A stretch of 64,000 bases of DNA from CAVXJN01 sp963773585 (lineage in GTDB: Bacteria > Pseudomonadota > Gammaproteobacteria > JASBUN01): positions 1 to 64,000 of the forward strand of contig CAVZBR010000013.1 of the NCBI GenBank assembly GCA_963773585.1. Reading direction: 5' to 3'. Shown piece by piece: positions 19,658-28,760 of the stretch. A program made the position numbers and the translations under genes. The notes below the pieces were generated by a model, which saw only the letters and a program-made list of their open reading frames with translations, made no database searches and had not been told where the DNA came from. The first letter of the stretch is position 1. Each line of letters begins with the position of its first letter.

Positions 19658-21111
19658 CGATGGGACTCCTGGGAACTGCGAGCGCCACTCAAGCGCTTCG
19701 GCAATTCCGCCGCGACGGCGCCGATGTTGCCGGCACCCAAGGTCAGCAATACGTCGCCCGGCTGCATTACCGAGGGCAACACCTGCGCCAACTCGTCAAC
19801 ATTGGCGATAAAAACCGGATGTACCTGGCCGCGGGCGCGAATGGCGCGTGACAGCGAACGGCCATCGGCGCCGGCAATGGGATCCTCACCGGCGGCGTAC
19901 ACTTCGCTCAGCACCAAAGCGTCGGTCGCGGACAACACGGCCACGAAGTCTTCGAACAGATCGCGGGTGCGGGTGAAACGATGCGGCTGGAATGCGACTA
20001 CCAGGCGACGCTGGGGCCAACCTTTGCGGATCGCGTCGATCGTCGCCGCGACTTCCCGCGGATGATGGCCGTAATCGTCCACCAGCAGCACGCTGCCGTG
20101 ATCGAATTCGATTTCGCCGTAGATCTGAAAGCGGCGGCCGATACCTTGAAAGTTTTCCAGCCCGCGTTGGATATCGGTTTCGCTTACGCGCAGTTCCCAA
20201 GCCACCGCAATGGCGGCCAAGGCATTGCGGACATTGTGAATACCGGGCAGATTCAAAGTGACGTCGATGGCAGCCTCGCGCTCGGGCATGCGTACTTTGA
20301 AATGCGTACGCTGGGCGTCCTGCCGAATATCGAACCCGGCAATATCGGCGTCGGCACGAGTGCCGTAAGTGATCACCGGCCGCGAGATCTCCGGGATCAA
20401 AGCCCGCACCTGGTCGTCGTCCAGACACAGAATTGCCTGCCCGTAAAACGGCAAGTGATGCAGGAATTCCAGGAACGTGGCCCGCAAGCGATCGAAATCG
20501 CCACCGTAGGTTTCCAAGTGATCGGCGTCGATGTTGGTGACCACCGCCATCATGGGCTGCAGATACAGGAACGAGGCATCGCTCTCGTCGGCTTCCGCCA
20601 CCAGATAGCGGCTTTCACCCAGGCGCGCGTTGGTGCCGGCGCTGATCAAACGGCCGCCGATGACGAACGTTGGATCGAGACCGCCCTCTGCCAATAAGCT
20701 CGCCACCAGGCTTGTAGTCGTGGTCTTGCCGTGAGTGCCCGCGACCGCGATGCCGTAACGGAAACGCATCAACTCGGCGAGCATTTCCGCGCGCGGGACG
20801 ATCGGAACCCGCGCATTGCGCGCCGCCAGCAATTCCGGATTGTCGGCGCGCACAGCAGTGGTCACCACGACTACATCGACGCCGCTGATCTGGGTCGGCG
20901 AATGGCCTCGATGGATGCGCGCGCCCAGCCCTGCAAGGTGGCGGGTAACAGCATTGTCGGCGAGATCCGAACCGCTCACTTCGTAGCCGAGGTTCAACAG
21001 CACTTCGGCGATACCGCCCATCCCGGCACCGCCGATGCCGATGAAATGGATACGTTTGATACGCCCCATGGGATTATCCATGCGTCCGGACTGGGGGTTG
21101 CGCCGCGTCAT
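19654..21111 (-). CDS. murC: UDP-N-acetylmuramate--L-alanine ligase
   Basis: Mur ligase adding L-alanine to UDP-MurNAc. 485 aa, the usual length. Rossmann motif IHFIGIGGAGMGGIAEVLL, ATP loop GTHGKTTTTSLVASLLAEGG, then VAEADESDASFLYLQPM and the DDYGHHPREVAATIDAIR motif of the C-terminal domain. The ATG at 21111 overlaps the murG stop (ATGA), which favours it over downstream in-frame ATGs at 21081 and 21069. In the order murG-murC-murB-ddlB it belongs to the precursor block of the dcw cluster. Confidence 0.97.
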   Translation of the reverse strand: MTRRNPQSGRMDNPMGRIKRIHFIGIGGAGMGGIAEVLLNLGYEVSGSDLADNAVTRHLAGLGARIHRGHSPTQISGVDVVVVTTAVRADNPELLAARNARVPIVPRAEMLAELMRFRYGIAVAGTHGKTTTTSLVASLLAEGGLDPTFVIGGRLISAGTNARLGESRYLVAEADESDASFLYLQPMMAVVTNIDADHLETYGGDFDRLRATFLEFLHHLPFYGQAILCLDDDQVRALIPEISRPVITYGTRADADIAGFDIRQDAQRTHFKVRMPEREAAIDVTLNLPGIHNVRNALAAIAVAWELRVSETDIQRGLENFQGIGRRFQIYGEIEFDHGSVLLVDDYGHHPREVAATIDAIRKGWPQRRLVVAFQPHRFTRTRDLFEDFVAVLSATDALVLSEVYAAGEDPIAGADGRSLSRAIRARGQVHPVFIANVDELAQVLPSVMQPGDVLLTLGAGNIGAVAAELPKRLSGARSSQESHR

Positions 21112-22190
21112 GCATGCACCCCCTGCGCCAGCGCCAGACAAGCCTCGGCGACCTCTTGCGCGGCATCGGGGCAGGATTTTTCCCGCGCCCGTTGCGCCAT
21201 GAGCAACAGTCGCGAGCGGTCAAAGCCACGCACGAGATCCGTGAGTCGGGACGCACTGAGGTCGGCTTCCGGCAACAGCTGCGCGGCGCCGGCGTCCACC
21301 AGGAAGCGGGCATTCGCGGTCTGGTGGTCGTCGACGGCGTAGGGATAGGGCACCAGGATGGAACCCACACCGGCGGCCGCCAGTTCCGCCACCGTGAGCG
21401 CGCCCGCCCGGCAAAGCACCAGATCGGCCCAACCGTAGGCTTCCGCCATGTCGTTTACGAATGCCGACAGCTCGGCATCGACTCCCGCCCGGGCATAGGC
21501 CGCACGCGCCGCGTCCAGGTGGCGGACGCCGGCCTGGTGGCGCACCACGGGCCGGTGTTCCGGTGCGATCTGGGCGAGGGCCGCCGGGGCCGTTTCATTC
21601 AAGGCACGCGCTCCCTGACTACCGCCGAGCACCAACAGCCGCAACGGACCGCTGCGGTCGCTGAAACGCAGCGCCGGTTCTTCCAGAGCAGCGATGGCGG
21701 CACGCACCGGATTGCCGGTGCAGCGGGCGCGGCGCGCGGCGGGCAAACTACCGGGAAACGCTTCCATTACCGTACCGGCGATGCGCGCCAACCAACGGTT
21801 GGTCATACCGGCTACGGCATTTTGTTCGTGAATGCACAGTGGCCGACCGAGCAGCCATGCCATCAGGCCGCCAGGGCCGGACACGAAACCGCCCATGCCC
21901 AAGACCGCGCGCGGGCGCACCCGGCGCAAGATCCGCAACGCCTGCCAACAGGCACCGGCAACGATCAACGGCGCACGCAGCAGGCGTAGGACACCTTTGC
22001 CGCGCAACCCCACTACCGAGACCCATTCCACCGGAATGCCGGCTTCCGGCACGACCCGCGCCTCCAGGCCCTGCCGGGTTCCCAACCAGACCACCGGCAC
22101 GCCACGCTCGCGCAGCGCGTCCGCCACCGCGAGAGCCGGAAAAACATGCCCTCCAGTGCCGCCAGCCATGATCAAAACCGGCGCGCTCAT
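21108..22190 (-). CDS. murG: Lipid II synthase MurG (GlcNAc transferase)
   Basis: Peripheral inner-membrane glycosyltransferase (GT28) that converts lipid I to lipid II. 360 aa. The N-terminal loop is VLIMAGGTGGHVFPALAVAD, the acceptor-side motif GMGGFVSGPGGLMAWLLGRP, IHEQNAVAGMTNR follows, and the UDP-GlcNAc site is VLGGSQGARALNE with VLCRAGALTVAELAAAG. The ATG at 22190 sits inside the ftsW stop (ATGA), a coupling seen throughout this cluster. Confidence 0.97.
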   Translation of the reverse strand: MSAPVLIMAGGTGGHVFPALAVADALRERGVPVVWLGTRQGLEARVVPEAGIPVEWVSVVGLRGKGVLRLLRAPLIVAGACWQALRILRRVRPRAVLGMGGFVSGPGGLMAWLLGRPLCIHEQNAVAGMTNRWLARIAGTVMEAFPGSLPAARRARCTGNPVRAAIAALEEPALRFSDRSGPLRLLVLGGSQGARALNETAPAALAQIAPEHRPVVRHQAGVRHLDAARAAYARAGVDAELSAFVNDMAEAYGWADLVLCRAGALTVAELAAAGVGSILVPYPYAVDDHQTANARFLVDAGAAQLLPEADLSASRLTDLVRGFDRSRLLLMAQRAREKSCPDAAQEVAEACLALAQGVHA

Positions 22191-23386
22191 GCTGCACCTC
22201 GGCGCGGTTCGCGCTCGGCCAGCTCGCGCCGGGCCGCTTCGTGGCCGATGCGTAACAACAGCGCCAGCGCCATGCAAGTCACCACCATGCTGCTGCCGCC
22301 ATAGCTCATCAACGGCAGGGTCAGTCCCTTGGTGGGCAGGACGCCCATGTTGACGCCGACGTTGACGAACGCCTGCAAGCCAATCCACAAACCGATGCCG
22401 TACGCGACATATGCGGAGAAGAACCGCCCGACCCGTTCGGCGCGAGCGCCGATCAATACCGCGCGCCAGACCAGCACGGTGAACAGTCCGATTACCAACG
22501 CCGTGCCGGCAACGCCGAGTTCCTCCGCCAGCACGGCGAGCAGAAAGTCGGTGTGCGCCTCCGGCAGATAGAACAGCTTCTGCACGCTGCCGCCCAGGCC
22601 GACTCCGAACCATTCTCCGCGCCCAAACGCGATCAACGACTGCACCAACTGGAAACCGCTGTTGAACGGGTCGTCCCAGGGATTGAGAAATGAAACCACC
22701 CGCGCCCAGCGGTAGGGCGAGAAATAGGCGAGCGAGGCCATCGCCGTGCCGGTCACCATCAACAGCGCCGAGAATTGCCAGATGCGCACGCCGGCGAGAT
22801 ACATCATGCCGAGCGCACTGGCAAGCAGCACCACCGCAGCACCGAAGTCCGGTTCCAGCAGGAGCAGCATACAAATCAGCGCCAGCAGGCCCATCGGCTT
22901 CAGGAACCCCCAGACCGATTCGCGCAGCTCCTGATTGCGCCGCACCAGATAGCCGGCCAGGTAGACGATGGTGAGCAGCTTGGCCAGTTCCGAAACCTGA
23001 AGCTGGAAAACACCCAGCGGCAACCAGCGGGTCGCGCCATTGACCTGTCGCCCCAAGCCGGGAACCAGCACCAGGATCAACAGCACGAACGCCACCGCCA
23101 GCAACAGCGGACTGAGCTTTTCCCACACTTCCAGCGGTATGCGCACGACCGGCAGGGCGGCCAGGAAACCGACCCCTAGAAACAGCAATTGGTGCTCGAG
23201 GTAATAGAAAGGTTCGCCGAATGCGCGGTCTGCCGTGGTAATGGAAGCTGAGGTCACCATGACCAGACCAAGCGCCAGCAGCACCGCAACGGTGATCATC
23301 AGTGGTTGATCCCACAGATTCGGCGCTCGCCGCGGGGCGCGGCGCAGCAGTCGGGAGCCGATTGCCGGAATGGCCTGCCCATTCAT
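22187..23386 (-). CDS. ftsW: Septal SEDS peptidoglycan polymerase FtsW
   Basis: Polytopic inner-membrane glycosyltransferase of the SEDS family that polymerises lipid II at the septum with FtsI. 399 aa with about ten membrane helices. Key regions are LVMVTSASITTADRAFGEPF, GATRWLPLGVFQLQVSELAK, LLEPDFGAAVVLLASALGMM, PEAHTDFLLAVLAEELGVAG and MGVLPTKGLTLPLMSYGGSS. The ATG at 23386 overlaps the murD stop (ATGA). Confidence 0.97.
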   Translation of the reverse strand: MNGQAIPAIGSRLLRRAPRRAPNLWDQPLMITVAVLLALGLVMVTSASITTADRAFGEPFYYLEHQLLFLGVGFLAALPVVRIPLEVWEKLSPLLLAVAFVLLILVLVPGLGRQVNGATRWLPLGVFQLQVSELAKLLTIVYLAGYLVRRNQELRESVWGFLKPMGLLALICMLLLLEPDFGAAVVLLASALGMMYLAGVRIWQFSALLMVTGTAMASLAYFSPYRWARVVSFLNPWDDPFNSGFQLVQSLIAFGRGEWFGVGLGGSVQKLFYLPEAHTDFLLAVLAEELGVAGTALVIGLFTVLVWRAVLIGARAERVGRFFSAYVAYGIGLWIGLQAFVNVGVNMGVLPTKGLTLPLMSYGGSSMVVTCMALALLLRIGHEAARRELAEREPRRGAA

Positions 23387-24762
23387 TGCAGCAGCCTCTG
23401 CACAGCATCCATGAACACTTCGCCGCGGTGTTCGTAGTTGCGGTACATATCCAGGCTGGCGCAGGCCGGCGACAGCAGCACGGTGTCTCCCGGCTGGGCG
23501 AAATCCGCCGCCTGGCGAACCGCATCATCCATGTCTCGTGCTTGCGCCAGCGGCAAAGCTCCGCGCAGCGATTGTTCCAGACGTGGCGCATCGCGGCCGA
23601 TGAGCACCGCGGCGCGGCCTTTTTGCTGCAGTACCGGGCGCAGAGGCGCGAAATCGGCGCCTTTGCAATCGCCCCCGGCGATCAACACCACTTTGCCCGG
23701 CATGCCGGAAACGGCCGCCAGGGTAGCGCCGACGTTGGTGCCTTTCGAATCGTTGAACCAGGTAACGCCGTCTTTTTCCGCGACCCACTGACTGCGATGC
23801 ACGAGTCCTGGAAATTCCCGCAATACCTGCAGCGCCGGTTCGCCGTCGATCCCGGCCGCCTCGGCGAGCGCCAGCGCGGCAAGGGCGTTGGCGACGTTGT
23901 GGCGGCCGCGCATGCGCAATGCGGATTCCTGCAGCAGTTTCTGCTCGCCCCGTGCCAGCCAGCAGTCGCCGTCACGACACAACATTCCGAAGTCGCGCCG
24001 GGACGAGGGCGCTTCCAGTCCGAACCAAACGCAGTCACCGCCGGCATCGGACATCGCCGCCACCAGCGGGTCGTCGCGGTTGAGCACCAGCGTCTTGGCG
24101 TTGTGATAGATGCGGCGCTTCGCTGCAGCGTATTCGTCCAGGGATTGATAGCGATCCATATGATCCGCAGACACGTTGAGCACTGCCGCGGCAATCGCTT
24201 CGAGGCTGCTGGTGGTCTCCAATTGGAAGCTGGAAAGTTCCAGCACATAGAAATCCGGCTCGCGCTCTCGCAGCAACTCCAGCGCAGGTGTCCCCAGGTT
24301 GCCGCCGACCCGGACGTCAAAGCCGGCAGCGCGCACCAGTTCGCCCACCAGACTGGTCACCGTGCTCTTGCCGTTGGACCCGGTGATCCCGATGACCGGC
24401 GCCTGCGCTTTGCGCGCGAACAACTCGATATCGCCCATTACCGGAACGCCGCGCGCAATGGCGTGAGCCAATGCCGGCTCGCGCAAAGACACGCCGGGGC
24501 TCACCACGAGATGATCGGCGAACTCGAACACCCGATCTTCGAAGCCGCCGGTGAAAATTGCCACGTCCGGCAGTTCCTGGCGTAAAGTCTCCAACGCCGG
24601 CGGCTGATCGCGACTGTCCACTACCGCGACTTCGCAGCCCTGGGCCACCAAATGACGGGCGCAGGACAGCCCAGTCTTGCCCAGCCCGACCACCAGCACT
24701 TTGCCTTGGAGTTGTGCCTGCACCTGCGAAGCCGCTCCCATTGCCAGAACCGTCGTTTCCAT
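23383..24762 (-). CDS. murD: UDP-N-acetylmuramoyl-L-alanine--D-glutamate ligase
   Basis: Mur ligase adding D-glutamate. 459 aa, slightly longer than E. coli (438) because of an N-terminal extension before VLVVGLGKTGLSCARHLVAQ. The ATP loop is VIGITGSNGKSTVTSLVGEL, with LELSSFQLETTSSLEAIAAA and the central-domain NVSADHMDRY; the C-terminal DSKGTNVGATLAAVSGMPG and LLSPACASLDMYRNYEHRGE are also clear. Seven bases separate it from mraY upstream, one of only two non-overlapping junctions within the block from mraZ to ftsQ. Confidence 0.97.
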   Translation of the reverse strand: METTVLAMGAASQVQAQLQGKVLVVGLGKTGLSCARHLVAQGCEVAVVDSRDQPPALETLRQELPDVAIFTGGFEDRVFEFADHLVVSPGVSLREPALAHAIARGVPVMGDIELFARKAQAPVIGITGSNGKSTVTSLVGELVRAAGFDVRVGGNLGTPALELLREREPDFYVLELSSFQLETTSSLEAIAAAVLNVSADHMDRYQSLDEYAAAKRRIYHNAKTLVLNRDDPLVAAMSDAGGDCVWFGLEAPSSRRDFGMLCRDGDCWLARGEQKLLQESALRMRGRHNVANALAALALAEAAGIDGEPALQVLREFPGLVHRSQWVAEKDGVTWFNDSKGTNVGATLAAVSGMPGKVVLIAGGDCKGADFAPLRPVLQQKGRAAVLIGRDAPRLEQSLRGALPLAQARDMDDAVRQAADFAQPGDTVLLSPACASLDMYRNYEHRGEVFMDAVQRLLQ

Positions 24763-24769
24763 TGCTGCC

Positions 24770-25858
24770 TCAGCGAATCTTCAGGGTCGCCAAACCGATC
24801 AGCACCAGAATTACGGTAACGATCCAGAACCGCACAATGACGCGCGGCTCCGGCCAACCTTTGAGTTCGAAGTGATGATGCAGCGGCGCCATGCGAAAGA
24901 TGCGCCGGCCCGTCAATTTGAAGGACACGACCTGCAGAATTACGGATACCGTTTCCATGACAAATACACCGCCCATGATCAACAGCACCAATTCCTGTCG
25001 CACCACGACTGCAACCACGCCCAAGGCAGCGCCCAGCGCGAGGGCACCGATGTCACCCATGAATACCTGGGCGGGATAGGCGTTGAACCAAAGAAAGCCA
25101 AGCCCCGCGCCAACCAGCGCGGAGCAGAACACCACGATCTCGCCGACGCCGGGGATGGAGGGGATCTGCAGATAACTTGCGAACTGGGCGTGGCCGGAGG
25201 CGTAAGCGAAAATGCCCAACGCGCCCGCCACCAGGACCGTGGGCATGATCGCGAGACCATCTAGGCCGTCGGTAAGATTGACTGCGTTGCTGGAGCCGAC
25301 AATGACGAAATAAGCCAGCGGCACGAACCACCATTCCAACGCGATCTTCACTTCCTTGAAGAACGGCACGATCAGCTGGGTTTCCACCGGATTGGCCGGA
25401 TCGGCACTCAAATACAGCAGTACCGCCGCTGTCAGTCCGGCAACTGATTGCCAGAAATATTTGTAGCGGGCAATCAGACCGCGCGGGTCGCGCAGGACCA
25501 ACTTCTTGTAGTCATCTATCCAGCCGATCAGGCCGAACAGCAAAGTCGTCATCAGGACGATCCAGATGTAGCGATCGCGCAGTTCCGCCCATAACAGGGT
25601 GGTCACGGTTACCGCCACCAGCAGCAGGGCGCCGCCCATGGTGGGCGTTCCGGCTTTCGAAAGGTGACTGGATGGGCCGTCGTGGCGCACCGTTTGACCG
25701 ATCTGATAAAGGTTCAAACGCCGGATCATGAATGGGCCGATAATGAAGGAAATCACCAGTGCGGTGATCACCGCCAACACCGCGCGCAGCGTCAGATACT
25801 GGAAGACATTGAAGCCGCTTTGGAAGCGCTGCAGATATTCGAATAAATAAAGCAGCAT
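24770..25858 (-). CDS. mraY: Phospho-N-acetylmuramoyl-pentapeptide transferase
   Basis: Ten-helix inner-membrane enzyme that transfers phospho-MurNAc-pentapeptide to undecaprenyl phosphate, giving lipid I. 362 aa. Diagnostic motifs are SKAGTPTMGGALLL, LFGLIGWIDDYKKLVLRDPR (the Asp pair), NAVNLTDGLDGLAIMPTV and APLHHHFELKGWPEPRVIVR with the triple histidine. ATG 25858 (MLLYLFEYLQRF) is preferred over an upstream ATG. It lies two bases after the murF stop (TGA-GC-ATG). Confidence 0.97.
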   Translation of the reverse strand: MLLYLFEYLQRFQSGFNVFQYLTLRAVLAVITALVISFIIGPFMIRRLNLYQIGQTVRHDGPSSHLSKAGTPTMGGALLLVAVTVTTLLWAELRDRYIWIVLMTTLLFGLIGWIDDYKKLVLRDPRGLIARYKYFWQSVAGLTAAVLLYLSADPANPVETQLIVPFFKEVKIALEWWFVPLAYFVIVGSSNAVNLTDGLDGLAIMPTVLVAGALGIFAYASGHAQFASYLQIPSIPGVGEIVVFCSALVGAGLGFLWFNAYPAQVFMGDIGALALGAALGVVAVVVRQELVLLIMGGVFVMETVSVILQVVSFKLTGRRIFRMAPLHHHFELKGWPEPRVIVRFWIVTVILVLIGLATLKIR

Positions 25859-25860
25859 GC

Positions 25861-27234
25861 TCAGCGCCCCCCGTTGCCGCCGGCCGTGCGTTGCGGCTCC
25901 AGCAGAAGCGCATCCACCACCCGTTCCAGATGCATTCCGCGCGATCCTTTCACCAGCACGGTGCCCGAGCCATCGCAATCGCGACGTAACGCATCCACCA
26001 GATCCTGCCAATCGTCGAAGTGCCGCGCGCCGTCACCGAACTCCAGCGTTGCGAAGCGCGCCAACGTGCCGAGGGCGTATAGACCGTCGATACCGGCGCC
26101 GCGCGCCAAGCGCCCGGCTTGGCGATGTAACGCTTCGCCCTCGCCGCCCAGTTCGAGCATGTCGCCGAGTACCAGCCATTTTTGACCGCTTTGTCCGGCA
26201 AGCACGGCCAGGGCGGGGCCTAGGGAGCCGGGATTCGCGTTATATGTATCGTCCAGAATCTGCAGACCGCCGAGACCGGCGCGCATATGCAACCGCCCGG
26301 CCACCGGCTGCAAAGTCTCCAGTCCGCGGCAAATGGTTTCGAGAGGGATATCGACAGCGAGCGCCGCTGCCGTCGCCGCAAGCGCATTGGCGACGTTATG
26401 CCGGCCCGGCAACGGCAGCATGAGCTCCGCACTACCCACCGGAGTGTGCATGATCACACGCGAGCCGCTGCCGTGGGGCTGCCAGTCCGCGGTCACATCG
26501 GCCTCGGTACCGAGACCGAAGCGCACCACCTGGGCATGACGCGCCAGCCGATACCAGACATCGGCGAAGGCGTCGTCCGCGTTGATGACGGCGGTTCCGG
26601 ATGCTTCGAGTCCCGAAAAGATTTCACCTTTGGCGTGCGCCACACCCTCGATGCTGCCGAACCCTTCCAAATGTGCCGGTCCGGCATTGGTCACGACCGC
26701 CACCTGCGGATGGGCGAGGCCGGTGAGGTAGCCGATTTCCCCAGCGTGGTTGGCGCCCATCTCCACCACCGCGAAGCGGTGTTCCGGCCGCAGCTGCAGC
26801 AGCGTCAACGGTACGCCGATGTCATTGTTGAGATTGCCGCGCGTCGCCAGCACCGCACCGCTTCGCGACAAAGCAGCGGCCAACATTTCCTTCACGGTGG
26901 TCTTCCCATTGCTGCCGGTGATCGCCAGCGTCGTGACCGCGTGGCGCAAGCGCCAAGTCTCCGCCAGCCGACCCAACGCGCGGCGGGTATCTTCCACCAG
27001 CAGCAAGGGAAGTCCGTCGCCACACTGGCGACTCACCAACGCGGCCACGGCGCCGTTCGCCTGAGCCTGGGAAACGAAATCGTGCGCATCGAAACGCTCA
27101 CCCGCCAAGGCGACGAACAGCTCCCCCGCGCGCACCGCGCGACTGTCGGTGCTGATCGCATTGAATTCGGCGTCGCCTCCATGCAACTGCCCGCCCAGCG
27201 CTGCGGCGGCTTCCGACAAGCGCATGCCGGTCAT
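25861..27234 (-). CDS. murF: UDP-MurNAc-tripeptide--D-alanyl-D-alanine ligase
   Basis: Mur ligase adding the D-Ala-D-Ala dipeptide made by DdlB. 457 aa. The start is MTGMRLSEAAAALGGQLHGG, with TDSRAVRAGELFVALAGERF in the N-terminal substrate domain, ATP loop LAITGSNGKTTVKEMLAAAL, VEMGANHAGEIGYLTGLAHP and DDTYNANPGSLGPALAVLAG. ATG 27234 overlaps the murE stop as ATGA, which decides the start. Confidence 0.97.
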   Translation of the reverse strand: MTGMRLSEAAAALGGQLHGGDAEFNAISTDSRAVRAGELFVALAGERFDAHDFVSQAQANGAVAALVSRQCGDGLPLLLVEDTRRALGRLAETWRLRHAVTTLAITGSNGKTTVKEMLAAALSRSGAVLATRGNLNNDIGVPLTLLQLRPEHRFAVVEMGANHAGEIGYLTGLAHPQVAVVTNAGPAHLEGFGSIEGVAHAKGEIFSGLEASGTAVINADDAFADVWYRLARHAQVVRFGLGTEADVTADWQPHGSGSRVIMHTPVGSAELMLPLPGRHNVANALAATAAALAVDIPLETICRGLETLQPVAGRLHMRAGLGGLQILDDTYNANPGSLGPALAVLAGQSGQKWLVLGDMLELGGEGEALHRQAGRLARGAGIDGLYALGTLARFATLEFGDGARHFDDWQDLVDALRRDCDGSGTVLVKGSRGMHLERVVDALLLEPQRTAGGNGGR

Positions 27235-28760
27235 GGACTTGCCTCCAGCTGAAGCCTGACGTGTTCCCGATCGCTGAACGGAAGCCGTCGCCCGCCCACC
27301 TCCTGGTAGTCCTCGTGGCCTTTGCCGGCCACCAGGACCACGTCGGCTGCATTGCAATTGCCGATGGCATAGGCAATGGCACGCGCACGATCCCGTTCTA
27401 CGTGAACCGCCTGCTGGTGCTCGATCCCGGTCAGGATGTCGGCGATGATCCGGTCCGGATCTTCGGCACGCGGATTGTCGTCGGTGATCACCACACAATC
27501 GGCGTAACGCTGCGCCGCGGCGCCCATCAGCGGCCGTTTGCCGGCGTCCCGTTCGCCGCCGCAGCCAAACACGCACCAAAGCCTGCCGTCGGTGTGGGCG
27601 CGCAGCGCTTGCAGCACCGATTCCAACGCCTTGGGCGTATGCGCATAGTCAACCACCACCAACGGTTTGCCGGCATGGCCGCCGAATCTTTCCACCCTGC
27701 CCGGCACGGTGCGCAAGTCCTGGATCGCCGCGCAGGCGTTCTCGAAACTCAAACCGGCGAGTATCACGGTTGTCAGTACCGCCAGCAGATTGCTGGCGTT
27801 GAAGGCACCCAATAACGGACTGCGGATCGCCGCCGTGCCCCAAGGACTGTGTATCTGCATGCTCAGTCCGTGGGCGTTCAGCTCAAGTTGCTCGCCCCGC
27901 ACCGTGTCGATCGCGCCCGTGCCCTGCAGCGGCCCCAGACCGTAACCGATCACCCTGACCTCGGCGTCCAGACGCTGGGCCAAGTCGCGACCAAAGGCGT
28001 CGTTGAGATTGACCACCGCATGGCGCAAACCGGGCGTTGTGAACAGACGCCGTTTGGCGGCGGCGTAGGCTTCTACATCGCCGTGGTAATCGAGATGATC
28101 GCGGCTCAAGTTGGTCAGCACCGCGGTTTCGAAATGCACACCGCTGACGCGTCCCTGATCCAGGGCGTGGGAAGACACTTCCATCGCTGCGTAACGGCCG
28201 CCGTGATTGCGCATGTCGGCCAACAGTTGCTGAACGCGCACGGCGTCGGGCGTGGTATGGCTCGCGGGTTTGAGTTCTCCGTGCAGTCCGTAACCCAGAG
28301 TGCCGATCACCCCGCAACGACCGCCGTGCCCGTCCAGGCTGGCGGCGACGAATTGGCTACACGAAGTCTTGCCGTCGGTGCCGGTCACTCCGATCACCGA
28401 CATTGCGGTTGACGGCGACCCATAAAAACGGTCGGCGATGACGCCGACCAGTTGCGCAAGTCCGTTGACGGCCGCAGCCGGTAGCCGGCCGAGCCGCGCC
28501 CGCAGCGGCGGCGGCAATTCGGAAAATTGCGGCGAGGGCTCCCACAACATCGCGGCGACGCCGGCATCCAGAACTTGCTGCAAGTGTTCCAAACCGTGGC
28601 TGCGCCGACCTTGCAAAGCAAAATACAAATCGCCTCGTTGCGCACGGCGGCTGTCGAGACAAAGCCCTGAAATCAAGCAGTCTCCCGGCGCCCGAACGTC
28701 CGCCAGTCCAGCCAGAAGCGCGTCGAGACGCATTTCGATTTTTTGTGCAGCGCCGCTCAT
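27231..28760 (-). CDS. murE: UDP-MurNAc-dipeptide--meso-diaminopimelate ligase
   Basis: Mur ligase adding the third amino acid of the stem peptide. 509 aa. N-terminal LDSRRAQRGDLYFALQGRRS, ATP loop GVTGTDGKTSCSQFVAASLD, VSSHALDQGRVSGVHFETAV, and VVDYAHTPKALESVLQALR. The specificity motif DNPRAEDP (DNPR type) predicts meso-diaminopimelate rather than lysine, as expected for a Gram-negative wall. It overlaps ftsI upstream (ATGA at 28757-28760) and murF downstream. Confidence 0.97.
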   Translation of the reverse strand: MSGAAQKIEMRLDALLAGLADVRAPGDCLISGLCLDSRRAQRGDLYFALQGRRSHGLEHLQQVLDAGVAAMLWEPSPQFSELPPPLRARLGRLPAAAVNGLAQLVGVIADRFYGSPSTAMSVIGVTGTDGKTSCSQFVAASLDGHGGRCGVIGTLGYGLHGELKPASHTTPDAVRVQQLLADMRNHGGRYAAMEVSSHALDQGRVSGVHFETAVLTNLSRDHLDYHGDVEAYAAAKRRLFTTPGLRHAVVNLNDAFGRDLAQRLDAEVRVIGYGLGPLQGTGAIDTVRGEQLELNAHGLSMQIHSPWGTAAIRSPLLGAFNASNLLAVLTTVILAGLSFENACAAIQDLRTVPGRVERFGGHAGKPLVVVDYAHTPKALESVLQALRAHTDGRLWCVFGCGGERDAGKRPLMGAAAQRYADCVVITDDNPRAEDPDRIIADILTGIEHQQAVHVERDRARAIAYAIGNCNAADVVLVAGKGHEDYQEVGGRRLPFSDREHVRLQLEASP